Positions 21,907 to 32,462 of a DNA stretch of 64,000 bases are shown here, piece after piece. The number at the start of each line of letters is the position of its first letter. Position 1 is the stretch's first letter. A program made the translations under genes and the position numbers. Where the stretch lies: positions 104,696,151 to 104,760,150 of the forward strand of contig OV884060.1 in NCBI GenBank assembly GCA_930367215.1, written 5' to 3'. Below the pieces are notes generated by a model. The model was given only the letters and a program-made list of their open reading frames with translations. It had not been told where the DNA came from and searched no databases. The stretch is from Pollenia angustigena. Taxonomy: Eukaryota; Arthropoda; Insecta; Diptera; Polleniidae.

Positions 21907-22434
21907 TTAATGGTAGAAAATGAGTTTGGTATTAAAATCTTTCGAACCGCCTCTTACACAAGTAGTTCTAACGGCCAAGTAGAGCGATTCCACTCGACTT
22001 TGCAAGAAATAATGGATTGCTTACGAACGGAAAAAATGCACCGTTATTCCAGGAATTACTTGAAAGATCCGTAAAAGAATACAATTTATCTATACATACC
22101 GTTACAGGCAAAAAACCTATAGAAGCATTTTTCGGGAAATGAGTTAGTACCGATCCCGAGCTACTAGCGAAAGACAGGGAAAAAACTACTTTTAGAAAAA
22201 CAAAAAAAAAAAAAAAAAAAAAACGACCTTGCCTACCATACCGCAAGTAGAGTACCCTCAAAAGAATATTTAACGGGTGAAGAAATTTTTGTCAAAATTA
22301 ATAAAAGACTAGGAAATAAGTTAGCGGCTAAATATAGAAAAGAGACAGTTGCACAGAACTTTAATACTACAGTCAAAACTAATTCAGGAAAAATTGTGCA
22401 TAAATATAACATATACTTTCTTTTATAGAAAAAT

Positions 22435-23085
22435 ATGAAACTCCTGCTTACACTCTTTATATAGATTCTAGCGACGAACACACAAGAACTTAATGTACAA
22501 GACCTGACCAACAACAACGGGTACATACCTTTTAAAACTGGAGAACAAAAGACGATTAGCTACAACGACAAGATTTTGCACTTCATTAACCTGACCACAT
22601 ACGTGACAATGGTATTAATTTCCTTGAACATAGAGATGTTAAAAGCATCCACATTCGAGGATAATCAAATTCTTAATACAATAAATAAGAATTTCCTTTT
22701 ACTTAAGTTCGAATAAACAACTTGCATATCAATTCTAAATCTAAGCGAGGACTTTTTAACATTCTGGGGAAAGGATTAAAAATTATCGCAGGGTCTATGG
22801 ACAATGAAGATGAACAGGAAATAAGGGAAATAGTATCAAAAATACACAATAACGTACAGAATACCAATGCTACAATAAATAATTTGAAAATTTGTTAACA
22901 ATTTAATGACTGAACAGATAAATAATATTAAAAAACACATTAACAAACAACAAACGCTTATTAGTAATTTCATTCACAAATTTAGGGTCGAGACGGACAA
23001 TATAATTAAAACACTTGAAGATGAAGTGCAATTCATTCAACATACATACATAATCGATAATGACATATTCACCCTTATTCTATTT
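22435..23085 (+). pseudogene. env: ERV3 env relic, 3' truncated
   Basis: Fusion-type Env. The ATG at 22435 follows a splice-acceptor-like CTTTCTTTTATAG. The signal peptide is cut by an early stop, then LNVQDLTNNNGYIPF and LHFINLTTY match the ERV1 Env. Later NIKKHINKQQTLISNFIHKF and TLEDEVQFIQHTYIIDND (22925-23075) also match ERV1. It has several stops and frameshifts and is lost after about 23085. Confidence 0.75.
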
Positions 23086-23638
23086 AGCGTCGTCAGCAGT
23101 AAACAACGCCGTTTTTTATGTTTTGTTTCAATTTCGTATTCCCGCTGGCAATATTGCCATATTTCGATGACTGTTAACATATCGTCGTGCCGAAGTTATC
23201 TTGCCGTATATCACAAAAATTGTTTTTTGGGAAATCGAATCTTAAGGTTCAAATTTGTATACACAAAAATGTACGTGAAAAAAGTCGTCCAATATTTTTG
23301 TCAGATATTGTGTTTGAAGTTCTTTATCGATTTATGTAAAAACATCTAAAGTCATGGAAAAAAATTTTTAAGTTATAGCCATTATCACGTCCGAAAAAAT
23401 TTTTCAATTTTGCCGTATACGCCACTTTTTGCGATATATTTTTTAGTTTGTGGGATATAAGCCAAAATAAGGTATTAAAAACCTACATTCACGTGTTTTA
23501 CCAATATTGAAAATTAAGTTATAATAATTTTCGAAACGAAAATTTATGTAAGTGACAAATATATTTACGTATAGTTATAGTTTTTTATTATCGAATTTCC
23601 TTATGTATGAATAATTTTAAGGTTTATAATTACTTAAG
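23086..23638. other. Non-coding stretch with a segment repeated in inverse at 31487
   Basis: No gene. 23171-23222 (ATATCGTCGTGCCGAAGTTA and onwards) matches the complement of 31487-31541 over about 50 bp with few differences. The pair brackets the whole 8.3-kb DNA-transposon block between them and may be the arms, or two opposed copies, of one repeat family. Confidence 0.5.
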
Positions 23639-23945
23639 GGTGGTCTAACTGTGAGTCACACCGTAACGTAAAATTTTTGTCCAACTTAATTTGACATTTC
23701 TTGGTATCAGTGCTAAATTCAACCATGGAGAGGAGCAGCACTGAGCAGCGCGTTAAGATTGCTGAAGCCTTTTACGAAAATGGGCGTTCAAATCAAAAAT
23801 ACATTTTGTGCACATCTTGATGTTTTTGATCACCATAATCGATCAAATGTGTCCACAATCGGAATAATTGTGGGCAAATTTAAGCAAACCGGCTCTGTAG
23901 GAAATGTGAAAACGCCTGTGCAAGTTAATATATGGCATACCATCA
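23639..23945 (+). pseudogene. Mariner-like transposase, N-terminal part
   Basis: The terminal repeat AGGGTGGTCTAAC starts at 23639. The frame near 23724 reads MERSSTEQRVKIAEAFYENG, the DUF4817-type helix-turn-helix start, and continues in shifted frames to VSTIGIIVGKFKQTGSVGNVKTPVQ. It is then lost at about 23945. A C-terminal part of the same type and the inverted end lie at 30545-31117. The 6.6 kb between them consists of other transposons, so this is plausibly one mariner split apart, though two separate relics cannot be excluded. Confidence 0.7.
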
Positions 23946-24337
23946 GAGAATAGCTTTTTGCAATTGAAAAAAATCGCATTTAATTAACGACAACAAATAC
24001 ACACGCTTACGGTCATACAGTCAAACTCGCGCAACCGCAAATATTCGCTGCTGGTTTGCAGTCATTCAAATAACGCACATCGTGCTTTGTTATTTATACA
24101 ATCGTTGCCTTCGTTTTTTTTTATAAAGATTCTAAGTGTTCTGAGCGCAAATGATTGTTTGGTAAAGAAACGAAAAATACAAACGAAAGAGCCAGAAATC
24201 AAACAATCATTACTCATGTATTTTTTCAGCATTAACTATGTAGTACAAGAAAAAAAAAATTTAAATGAACCTAAACACACATACTTATGTAGGTACACAC
24301 AATTTCCATAGAAACAAAAAGTACAGTAGTAGTAGTA
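23946..24337. other. Non-coding, unassigned
   Basis: AT-rich with no supportable frame, ending in a short (TAG)n run at about 24325-24340. Nothing else was recognised. Confidence 0.5.
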
Positions 24338-24345
24338 GTAGGTAC

Positions 24346-24896
24346 TAGAGGTCTGCTTTGAATAACTCACTCGTTTGCCTTTATACAAAGTGCACAACAT
24401 TTATTCAAATATAAAACATTCAAAAAGAAAAGAAGAGAGTAAGCCATATACAAAAATAAGAAAGAATGAAATGAATAAAAAACTTGTTTACTGTAAATGA
24501 ATTTGAGAGTCATTCATAAAAAACAAAACATTGGAATGACCCGTTAGAGAGAGCAAGTTTACAAAAAACATTCGAATAATTTTTGAATAATTGAATGTGC
24601 ATACATTTATTTGAATACATTGACGTAATATGTGTGTAAGCTTGTGGCTTCTTTTACTTATAAGAGTTAAGCTTACACATACATACATAATGTGTTGGTA
24701 CAAATATTTTATATTCAAATTACATTTGAATATTTAACTCATTTGATTTGAGTTGACTGAATTGAATGATTTTTTGCTTGTTTTGTCTTTGGTTATTCTT
24801 TCATTTGTTTCGTTATTATTGGGTGCTCGACACATTGTAGTTAAAAAACAAATGAGTGTGTTGAAATTGCTTTTTATTTATTCTTGCAGACCTCTA
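24346..24896. mobile_element. hAT-type MITE with GTAGGTAC duplication
   Basis: Inverted ends TAGAGGTCTGC and GCAGACCTCTA are flanked by GTAGGTAC at 24338-24345 and 24897-24904 (perfect 8 bp). It is 551 bp with no ORF. TAGAG-type ends with an 8-bp duplication are hAT hallmarks. Its right target copy overlaps the left target copy of the next element. Confidence 0.85.
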
Positions 24897-24908
24897 GTAG
24901 GTACAATG

Positions 24909-26274
24909 CAGTGTTACCACCAGAAAAATTCAAAATTACACTTGACATGAAGCAAAATTACCCGATTTAAATGAAATTACACCTGATATAAAATTGAAGT
25001 TTTATTTAATAAAAGGACATTTACAAAGAAGCAAAAACACAACAAACTAATTAAAGATCAATAATAGTTAAACTGTTAAGATTCTTATTGTAATTTTAAA
25101 TAAATTAACCAAAATAACATTAAAGACTTAAAACAATTAATAAAACATAAAATAAAACTCCTCAAATAATAAGTTTAACTTCCACATTTGGTTGCATATA
25201 TCTAGGGAAGGTTCAAAATGCTCAGTGCCATTAATTTATAATGGGTGTTTTTAAAGCACCATAGAGCTTACGAAAGGCTAGCGGTCAAACAAACTGTCAT
25301 ACTGCTTTCACTTTTTGCTCAGGCACATCATCATGAATAGATTCATGCTTGAAGCAAATCATTCAAATTTACTTTGAAAATAAGCCATCGATTTCACAAC
25401 TTATAGACGACTTCATGATTATACTGACGCAACTTATTTTTTAAGCAATGAAGTCGATGTGTTAATTTAGAGAAAATAAACTGTCAATTAGACTTCAAGG
25501 CCGTGCGATGTGGCACCTCTTGATTTTTTTCCGTAGGGCTGTATATTTACTGGTTTATGGTGATAAACCAGCAATAATTGACGTCTTGGAGGTCAACATT
25601 GCTTATTTTATTCGTGACACGCAGCCAGCAATGCTCGAAAAAGAGAAACAAAATTGGACGTCTGGAATGCGTTTCGTAACGACCTATTGCCTATATGCCG
25701 ATTAAAAAAAGATTTTTTTGTGTTATACCTTATTCAGTAAGCAAAATGCCTGCAGGGTTTTATACAACTGTCCCTTCGTAATTCAGTTTTACAACTGTAA
25801 AGGGCTTTAAATATTTTTCCAACTAAAGCATTAAAAAGTTGCAAGATAAAGATAAAATTAATTATATGTTGGAATATTGGAAACATATCTTCCCTTAGGC
25901 TAGTTTTTAGTTTGAATAACTTTTTCAATAAACTTCTGGTTCTAAATCACTATGATAAGCATCTTTATCCAGTCTTAGGATCCATCTTGCGCCATAAATT
26001 ACAAAACTTTTGAAATATATATTTAATGAGTGAAGTCATTTCTTAAAAAAAAAAAAACCGAGACTTTGGTTAAGAAGACTGTGCATTTTTTAGCAACAAT
26101 ATTTAAAAAGAAATAAATGTCATCATTGAAATCGAATCTTGATTTTATTTGGGTATCTGAAGTAAGAATTTCAAATAACACCTGAATTACACCTAAGAGA
26201 AATTACCCACGCTCTACCCACGACAGTAAAAATTATACCAAATTCGGGTAATTACCCACAAAGTGGCAACACTG
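24909..26274. mobile_element. hAT-type element with GTACAATG duplication
   Basis: Ends CAGTGTTACCACC and GTGGCAACACTG are flanked by GTACAATG at 24901-24908 and 26275-26282. AATTACAC and AATTACCC motifs recur near both ends, as expected for hAT subterminal repeats. The 1366-bp element carries no hAT transposase, but holds a mariner derivative at about 25240-25730. Confidence 0.85.
25240..25730 (+). pseudogene. Deleted mariner-like transposase
   Basis: The C-terminal end of a mariner-type transposase is clear: LVYGDKPAIIDVLEVNIAYFIRD and EKEKQNWTSGMR at 25540-25675, preceded by CDVAPLDFF in a neighbouring frame (the usual end of the catalytic core around the last acidic residue). Upstream bases near 25335 hint at the N-terminal MNRF segment, so most of the middle is deleted. 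No ATG-started ORF. Its right edge (GTGTTATACCTTATTC) is about 25730. Confidence 0.62.
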
Positions 26275-26282
26275 GTACAATG

Positions 26283-26622
26283 TATTTTTGTTATTGTTGT
26301 TTTTATTGTTGTTAATTTTGAAAAAGCGTCTCATCGTTGTTTATTGTTGTTGTTGTTAATGTAAACAAAAGTATAGAGAATGTGCTCTTTTGAATTTACT
26401 CAGTTGTGTTATATTGCGTGAGCAACAAAAATGCAAATAAAGCACTTTCAATAAAAAACGAATAAATGAAAATATCAAATGTGTACGAAAGGATAAAAAA
26501 AATTACCAACGTTGAACTTTGTTTTGCATGTATAGAGTTATTGTAAATTTTAGCGTATGAATAAATGCACAAAAATAGTGCGTTTTGAGGTTCTCTGCAT
26601 ACCATCTCTTAATGTAACATTA
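26283..26622. other. Non-coding stretch left of the CACTA-like element
   Basis: AT-rich with GTTGTT runs at 26290-26360 and no gene. It ends with TTA (26620-26622), the left target copy of the next element. Confidence 0.5.
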
Positions 26623-26641
26623 CACAGTACAACACATGATT

Positions 26642-27100
26642 TGCCAACTCAATTCTGTGAACTGTATGTGAAATTAGACCCAAAAAGAAGAATTTCTGCA
26701 TCATTCGTTTTGTCTTCTTACCTGCGATTTGAAGTTAGTATCGATTTGAAGTTAGTACTATCGTATAGGGGAATTTATCACGTTTTAGGCCCTGTTGTTT
26801 GACATAGCTCGACAACCACTAGCCCAATTTAGTTGAAATAAATTTTAAAAAATTAAGAATTACAATTCCCTTAATCTGTTCATATATTGTTTTCCTATAC
26901 AAGTAACACTTTCGAAGTTAAAAATGAATGTATGAAGGGAAAAAATTATTTTTTGCCTAAAAATTTAATTTTTTTTTTTTAAAAATACATAAAAAATCCA
27001 AAATGGAAAAAAGTTTCAAGTCTAGTTATTTTTTCGCAAAGTCACATAACCTATGAGCAAAATGAGACAAAGATCATAAAAATCGATGCACGCGTTTGTC
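26642..27100 (+). repeat. Left long terminal inverted arm
   Basis: From TTGCCAACTCAATTCTGTG to about GATCATAAAAATCGATGCA. Its complement is at 29780-30235 with few differences, mostly in poly-A/T runs. It contains a duplicated GATTTGAAGTTAGTA motif. Confidence 0.85.
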
Positions 27101-27615
27101 ATTTATTCACAATTAAGTAAATGTATGAATTTCAAAAATTTGCTCGAGATATGCACAACATTATTTGGTGAAAACATTGACACCTTTTTCATGATTCTGA
27201 GAATTAAAAAAAAAAAGGAATAAACAAAAGGTTATTTGATTTTTATGATTGCGGTAATAAATGTACGTGGACAATTAAACGGAAAGTGGACCTTTTTATT
27301 ATTTGGGGTTTTCCGGTGGCTACCTATATGATTTTTTTACAGAAATTGCACCCACATTTAAGGGTGGTCATTATTTGGAAAGTTTTGCACAGTTTGAAAC
27401 GTACAAGTGCTGAATCAGGTATATAGCCAGCCGCCCTTAAAATATGCGCCCATTTATAAGTACCTGGCAGTAAAATATTCAAAAATACGTAGTATTTATA
27501 GGTGTGCATTGATCGATTTTTGGCATTTAGCCAGTGCCGACGAACGCGAACAGTAAAAGTGATTTTTCTCCAGTTTTTTAAAAGTGAATAACAACAAAAC
27601 ATAAAATATATCAAA

Positions 27616-29570
27616 ATGGAAAACAACAAGTGCCCATATTTGGATGAATATTGTTACGTTTGTGGTCATATCGTCCGAAAAATACAGAAAAAAGATCGAA
27701 AAAATTTGTTTACTGAGCAATTCAAAACCGCGTATTGTAATTATTTCGATGAAGCAGATTTAAGTGGTGCAAATTTTACGCCGAACACAGTGTGCAACAG
27801 TTGTTATACTACCCTTCTAAAATGGATTCACGGAAAAAGTAGAAAGTTATCTTTTATGAAGCCAGTAATTTGGGTGGAAGACACAACTGGACATGATGAA
27901 TCCAGGTGCTATGCATGCATAAATTTTCGTCCTGGATTAAACAGACAACAATTGAAAACAAAAGTATACACTGCTGCATTTACTGCCACACTTCCAGTGC
28001 AAATCCCTGCTGATACCGATGCACCTAAACCTCCGAGTGCGGATACTGTGTCCCTGCTAGCCGAAACCGTTTTCACCAATCCGACCTATTTGGATGATGC
28101 TGATTGGATACCCGATATTGAAAATAGTGCACCACAACCGCTACCACAAATCGAAATAGATTACATTGTGGCCAAGCTGGGACTATCACAACACGACTCC
28201 GAATGGCTGACATCATTTTTGAAGAGATGAAAACTCACACAGCAAAATGTCAGCGCAACATCATACCGACAACGCCAAGCTGATTTTCAGAAATTTTATT
28301 CCGTTGACGAAGCAAATACGTTCACGTACAGGTTTAGTGAAAAAATTGGGAATGGATTATATCGCTGGCGACTGGCGTTTATTCATCGATGGTTCAGTTA
28401 CTAGTTTGAAGGCTGTGCTGCTGCACAAAAAAAATAAAAAACCATGCATTCCATTGGGATTCAGCACAACTATGAAGGAAACGTATGAAGCATTGGGCGA
28501 AATTTTGAAGAAAATCAAATACGATGAACACAAATATAACATTTGTTGCGATCTGAAGGTGGTCAACATACTACAAGGGATTATAGAAAAGGGCGGATAT
28601 CCAAAATACTTCTGCTTCCTTTGTAATTGGGATTCACGATACAAAGGAAATCAATATCAATGTAAAGATTGGAAAGGAAGAACTCCCGAGCTCAACAAAC
28701 AATTAAAATTACGCAATGAACCTATGATAAAGGACCTGGATGATATTTTGTTGCCACCGCTCCACATGAAACTGGGAATAGCTGGGAAATTCGTTGAAGT
28801 GGTGGTCAAAAAAGTTAACGGCGCCTTTGACTGTTTGAAATCCATCTTTCCGAAACTCAGTGATGAGAAAATTAAAAACGGTACGTATCGTACTCTGTAT
28901 TTCAATATTGTCATATCTAAATTTGTTAATTTCTATACATTCGCATTACCAATAATTTTTTCGTTTTTCTTATGTATTTAAAACAGGTATTCTCAATGGA
29001 CCTGATATTCGGAAATTGATCAAAAGTGATTCTTTCACACATTTGCTTTCAGAGCATCACGACCACCAACATGCATGGAACGCATTGAAAGAAGTAATAG
29101 AAGGCGTTCTAGGAAAGAACCGTGTCCAGCGAGTAGAGATACAGCAACGAGTGGACAGGTTGCTGTTTTATTTCGAAAAAATCGGTGCATCCATGACGCT
29201 GAAATTGCATTTCTTGCACCACCACCTCGATACATTTTTGGCACAATCACCTCAGGAATCAGACGAACAAGGAGAGAGGTTCCACCAGGTGACCATGCCA
29301 TTTGAAAAGCGGTTCAAAAGCAAAAAATTGGATGCATTGCTTGCGGAGGTTTGTTGGTGGAGTTCCACAATTATGCAGTTTGAAGAAAGCACCGAAGATG
29401 AAGACATTGAAATTGGTGGACACAGTAAAAGAAACACGCCCTTGAATAGTATGTGTATCTCGGATGACGATACAGACTCAGACCATGAATATGAACAACC
29501 TACGAAGAAAACAAGATCATCAGAACCAAAAGCGTCAACTTCTACAAGGATGGATATTGCCAATAATTGA
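27616..29570 (+). pseudogene. CMC-type transposase, one intron, two lesions
   Basis: Start ATG 27616 (MENNKCPYLDEYCYVCGHIV). The N-terminal third has CxxC pairs (YCYVCGH, NTVCNSC, RCYACINF), a zinc-finger DNA-binding region. The core follows: DWRLFIDGS (first Asp), CDLKVV (second Asp), FCFLCNWDSR, LPPLHMKLG, then, after an intron at 28881-28986, GPDIRKLIK, LKLHFLHHHLD and EQGERFHQVTMPFEKR with the likely catalytic Glu. The acidic and basic tail ends at 29570. Two lesions: TGA at 28228-28230 where relatives have Trp, and a one-base slip in the A-run near 28340-28347. Everything else is open, about 630 aa in total. There is no fused second domain. Confidence 0.8.
28881..28986 (+). other. Intron in the CMC-type transposase
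   Basis: The donor is GTACGTATCG after AAAAACG, and the acceptor TATTTAAAACAG comes before GTATTCTC. Removing it joins a phase-1 codon into Gly and keeps the frame, and the joined motif fits the family. This is the only clear spliceosomal intron in the window. Confidence 0.82.
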
Positions 29571-29652
29571 AAAAATGTTCTAAATTTTGTTTTTATGCAT
29601 ATTATAATTGCGTATTAATTGCATATTATTTTATTTTCATAAAGTTTTTATA

Positions 29653-29658
29653 AATAAA
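29653..29658 (+). terminator. Poly(A) signal of the transposase gene
   Basis: AATAAA about 80 bp after the stop codon, followed by a T-rich run. Confidence 0.6.
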
Positions 29659-29779
29659 GTTTTTTTTTGCATGATAATTTTTTAATTTATATTTTTATTT
29701 TTATTTTAAGGGTGGTGGCTATAACTGATTTTTGAAATTCATACCTTTACTCAATTGCGAATAAAAGCGAAACGCTTGC

Positions 29780-30235
29780 ATCGATTTTTATGATCTTTGT
29801 CTCATTTTGCTCATAGGTTATGTGACTTTGCGAAAAAACAACTAGACTTGAAACTTTTTTCCATTTTGGATTTTTTATGTATTTAAAAAAAAAAAAATTT
29901 TAATTTTTAGGCAAAACATAATTTTTTCCCTTCATACATTCATTTTTAACTTCGAAAGTGTTACTTGTATAGGAAAACAATATATACACAGATTAAGGGA
30001 ATTGTAATTCTTAATTTTTTAAAATTTATTTCAACTAAATTGGGCTAGTGGTTGTCGAGCTATGTCAAACAACAGGGCCTAAAACGTGATAAATTCCCCT
30101 ATACGATAGTACTAACTTCAAATCGATACTAACTTCAAATCGCAGGTAAGAAGACAAAACGAATGATGCAGAAATTCTTCTTTTTGGGTCTAATTTCACA
30201 TACAGTTCACAGAATTGAGTTGGCAATCAATTAAC
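29780..30235 (-). repeat. Right long terminal inverted arm
   Basis: Complement of 26642-27100. It ends GAATTGAGTTGGCAA, after which a 14-bp unlike spacer precedes the TGTTGTACTGTG tip. Confidence 0.85.
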
Positions 30236-30257
30236 TGAAAAATGTTGTACTGTGTTA

Positions 30258-30544
30258 TTTTTAGCAACACTTGCAAGACATTTCTGCTGACGTCGTAATT
30301 TCCCACGTTGTTGCATTGGGTTAAATTAAATGTTATTTGAACCTCTCTTTTAGTTCCCACGATGTGACGATAATCGCAATGATAAATATAAAGCATAATT
30401 ATGCTTCTTGCTTTTAAAATGATTAGATTTAATTTGGACAACGGTTCGAACAGAACCTAAGAATTGTAATCTACCGTTTAAGAAATTTAAAAAATAAATA
30501 AATGTATTTGTTTTTTAAATAAATAAACGGGAAGAAATAATAAT
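30258..30544. other. Non-coding stretch right of the CMC-like element
   Basis: No supportable gene or repeat recognised. AT-rich. Confidence 0.45.
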
Positions 30545-31117
30545 TTGCATGCATGCTTGTTGCGGTTTATGGCATCATCGGGCGTTACTTCTTCAAAAAT
30601 GAGGCATGCCAAGCAGTTACTGTGAATGGTGTTCGCTATCGCGAGCTAATAAGGGATTTTTTTTTGCCAGAAATTGAGGATATGGACCTGGACGATAAGT
30701 AGTTCGAAAATAATGTGTCGCACGGCCAACAAAACAATGGCTCTTCTGCACGAGAAATTCAATGGCCATGTCAACTCGCCGTCACGATCATATGATTTGA
30801 CAACGGTGTCCTTCTTTCTTTGGTAATATTTAAAATAAAAAGTGTACGTCAATAAGCCAAGAACAATTCAAGAGCTAAAGGATTAGATAATTTGACACAT
30901 TAAGGACATTGAATCTCAATTATGTCTCAGAGGCATTGAAAATATGGGCCATACGACAAAGGTATGCTAGCCGCGACGAGCATTTGGCCGATATGTTGTC
31001 TCACACATAGTTGTCATAGATCCTTCTATATAATAATAAAAAAAAAAATCAGATAATTCTCTAAAAACTTTTTGTTTTATTCACAATTAACATTGTGCAT
31101 TATGGTTGGACCACCCT
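30545..31117 (+). pseudogene. Mariner-like transposase, C-terminal part and terminal repeat
   Basis: GIIGRYFFKNEACQAVTVNG and YRELIRDFF at about 30570-30660, followed by EIEDMDLDDK, are the mariner catalytic-core segments seen also at 13590. The expected DGATCH and PPRSCDL segments follow only in degraded form. It ends with GGTTGGACCACCCT at 31104-31117, the inverted terminal repeat that matches 23639 and 13251. Confidence 0.7.
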
Positions 31118-31779
31118 GAATATTTAACCTTTAATTGCTTAACAATAAAGAAAATTTAGGCAATATATCAATAATTCCATTAATATAAAAAGCATATAAA
31201 ACGAAAAATGTTAAAATAACAGTAATTTTAATAATAAAGTCTCTTTTTTGTAACTTGCCTAATTTACTTTGTTCACATACAATAAGATAACGCAAGATTT
31301 TTTTAATTGAAAGTTTTCATACGTTTATACGTACGATATTATAACGTATTAAATTTTTCGCAAAAGTGGATATACAACAAAATAGCTTCGTAATATCTCA
31401 TTAACCATAAGAGATAGAGACGTGAGGATAGCGCAAATCGATAGATCTGTTAAATTTACCATTGGAAACGGTCTTATCTCATTTTTTTCGATTTTGTGAT
31501 ATACGACAAGATAACTCCGGAACGACGATATGTTGGCGTTGCTGTTGCCTTAAATTGCCCTTGATTTTGTCGTCGGCATTTTTAGTGTTGTCGTGTGCTG
31601 CTTTGTGTCGTGTTTTAAAAATTTTACGTTATGGTTGGCTACAATTTTGATTTCTGCGGCGGTTTTGATAGTTTTCTTCATTTGTGTTGTGTTTTGATAT
31701 ATTTTTTGTGGATATAATTGAAAAAATCAAAATAACAACTTAGTGCCAGTTCGAGAAGCTAGTGGAAGAGCTTGAAAAA
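31118..31779. other. Non-coding stretch with an inverse copy of 23171-23222
   Basis: No gene. 31487-31541 mirrors the segment described at 23171. A GC-richer, GTTGT-rich part follows at 31520-31700. Confidence 0.5.
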
Positions 31780-32235
31780 ATCCACCACTAGCCAGAGGAT
31801 TATGCAGGGTCTCTTTTCCTTATATGTAAATTGAATATCCCTTGCGATTTAAGTAGAGATGGTATTCTTGTTTTTTTCTTTTTTTGGAGATAAAATTTTG
31901 AAGTGGGTTCCGTTCACACAGCCAATCACGCCTGGAAATGCTGCTTTTCAAAGAAATGCAACTTTAATTTATCCATTGTGGACAAAGTTCTCTCTTCATG
32001 ACATCCAGAGTCTCAGACAAAATTTTTAAACTAGTGGCTGGGACAGTCAAAAGTTGAAATAATTTCCAACGCTGAGCTGGTACGATCTCTGGGCCAAAAA
32101 ACGCAATGTTGCTGCAAATGTATTGTATTTGGAACAAACGTTCCCTTTTTTAAATGAGGCTCTATTATTTCCAACACATGTTTAAAAGAAAATTTATTCA
32201 GCCGAAAATAACTTTCAAATCTTAAAAATATATAC
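31780..32235 (-). pseudogene. PIF/Harbinger (HARBI1-like) transposase fragment
   Basis: The minus strand carries the middle of a Harbinger transposase in broken frames: FRLNKFSFKHVLEIIEPHLK, then (shifted) AFFGPEIVPAQRWK where relatives have LRFxAxGSYQxxVG, then ILSETLDVMKRELCPQWIN, a GCVNGTHFKI-like segment with the first catalytic Asp position changed to Asn, and LNRKGYSI. The rest of the core is gone. This is an old relic with no terminal repeats found. Confidence 0.65.
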
Positions 32236-32462
32236 ATATATAAAAAAAAAGTATTAGGCACTTGGGAAAATTTAATATAATAAAAAAAAATTTTCATTTA
32301 AACATTATTTTTTTACAAACAAATTTTTATTAAACTTAAAATATATAAGCCATTGATTAATTTTAATAAAATCAGAATTAATTCAACTCACTATTGACTT
32401 GTTTTTCTTCTCAAAGAAAATTCGTGCATTTTAATGCTGTGCAAAAAGCGGCAGAAGTGCTA

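Larger units (their letters stand above)
19069..22434 (+). pseudogene. pol: ERV3 pol relic
   Basis: Protease near 19078 reads ILIETGATKNYI, so the catalytic DTG is ETG. The flap FDGIIGNGTLKELDAVI follows at 19279. RT starts with TRLYPYPASLKTEIEKQVDKML and, after a frameshift near 19690, YRMVIDYRKFNSVTIPDSYPIP and LKSGFHQIPLKEYD. An internal deletion then jumps to the RNase H linker, removing the palm with YxDD. RNase H is present (LEFIADASKFALGAVLSQ, AANDKELHAIIWTL) and ends KANFVADALSRI at 20380. A 911-bp element interrupts there. Beyond it lie integrase scraps: zinc-domain remains near 21590-21700 and TASYTSSSNGQVERFHSTLQ at 21950 with the last catalytic Glu. It cannot be functional. Confidence 0.82.
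16703..23085 (+). mobile_element. ERV3: errantivirus relic
   Basis: Gypsy-class errantivirus with gag, pol and the first part of env, all in + orientation. AGTTAACACAAAC at 16703 fits an LTR start (compare AGTTAACACCC of ERV-B). No 3' LTR is found, because the env is cut at about 23085 by unrelated sequence. Gag start MSNPENFIRP matches MSNPNNLVRP of ERV-A, so these two are one family. It carries a 911-bp inverted-repeat element and a 114-bp foldback MITE. Confidence 0.8.
26623..30254 (+). mobile_element. CACTA/Mirage/Chapaev-like DNA transposon (3.6 kb)
   Basis: It begins CACAGTACAACA, ends TGTTGTACTGTG, and is flanked by TTA on both sides (26620-26622, 30255-30257). After a short unlike spacer, both ends share inverted arms of roughly 450 bp (26642-27100 against 29780-30235). 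It contains one transposase gene with an intron at 27616-29570 and an AATAAA at 29653. CACnn ends with a 3-bp TWA duplication fit the Chapaev3 branch of the CMC superfamily; that family name is from memory and the protein match is my recollection of related insect and Hydra proteins. The long, similar arms and few coding lesions make it the best-preserved cut-and-paste element here. Confidence 0.75.

Noticed and set aside
22201..22224. Poly-A run as the tail of a SINE or LINE insertion
   Set aside because: No target duplication or element body beside it; it falls inside ERV3 integrase sequence and reads as an expanded A-run.
28247..28981. A second independent gene after the first transposase ORF
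   Set aside because: It is the same protein continued in another frame after a stop and a one-base slip; family motifs run across the break, and its apparent end reads into the intron.
29075..29305. Overlapping frames inside the transposase second exon
   Set aside because: Alternative-frame shadows of the transposase; the conserved motifs are all in the other frame.
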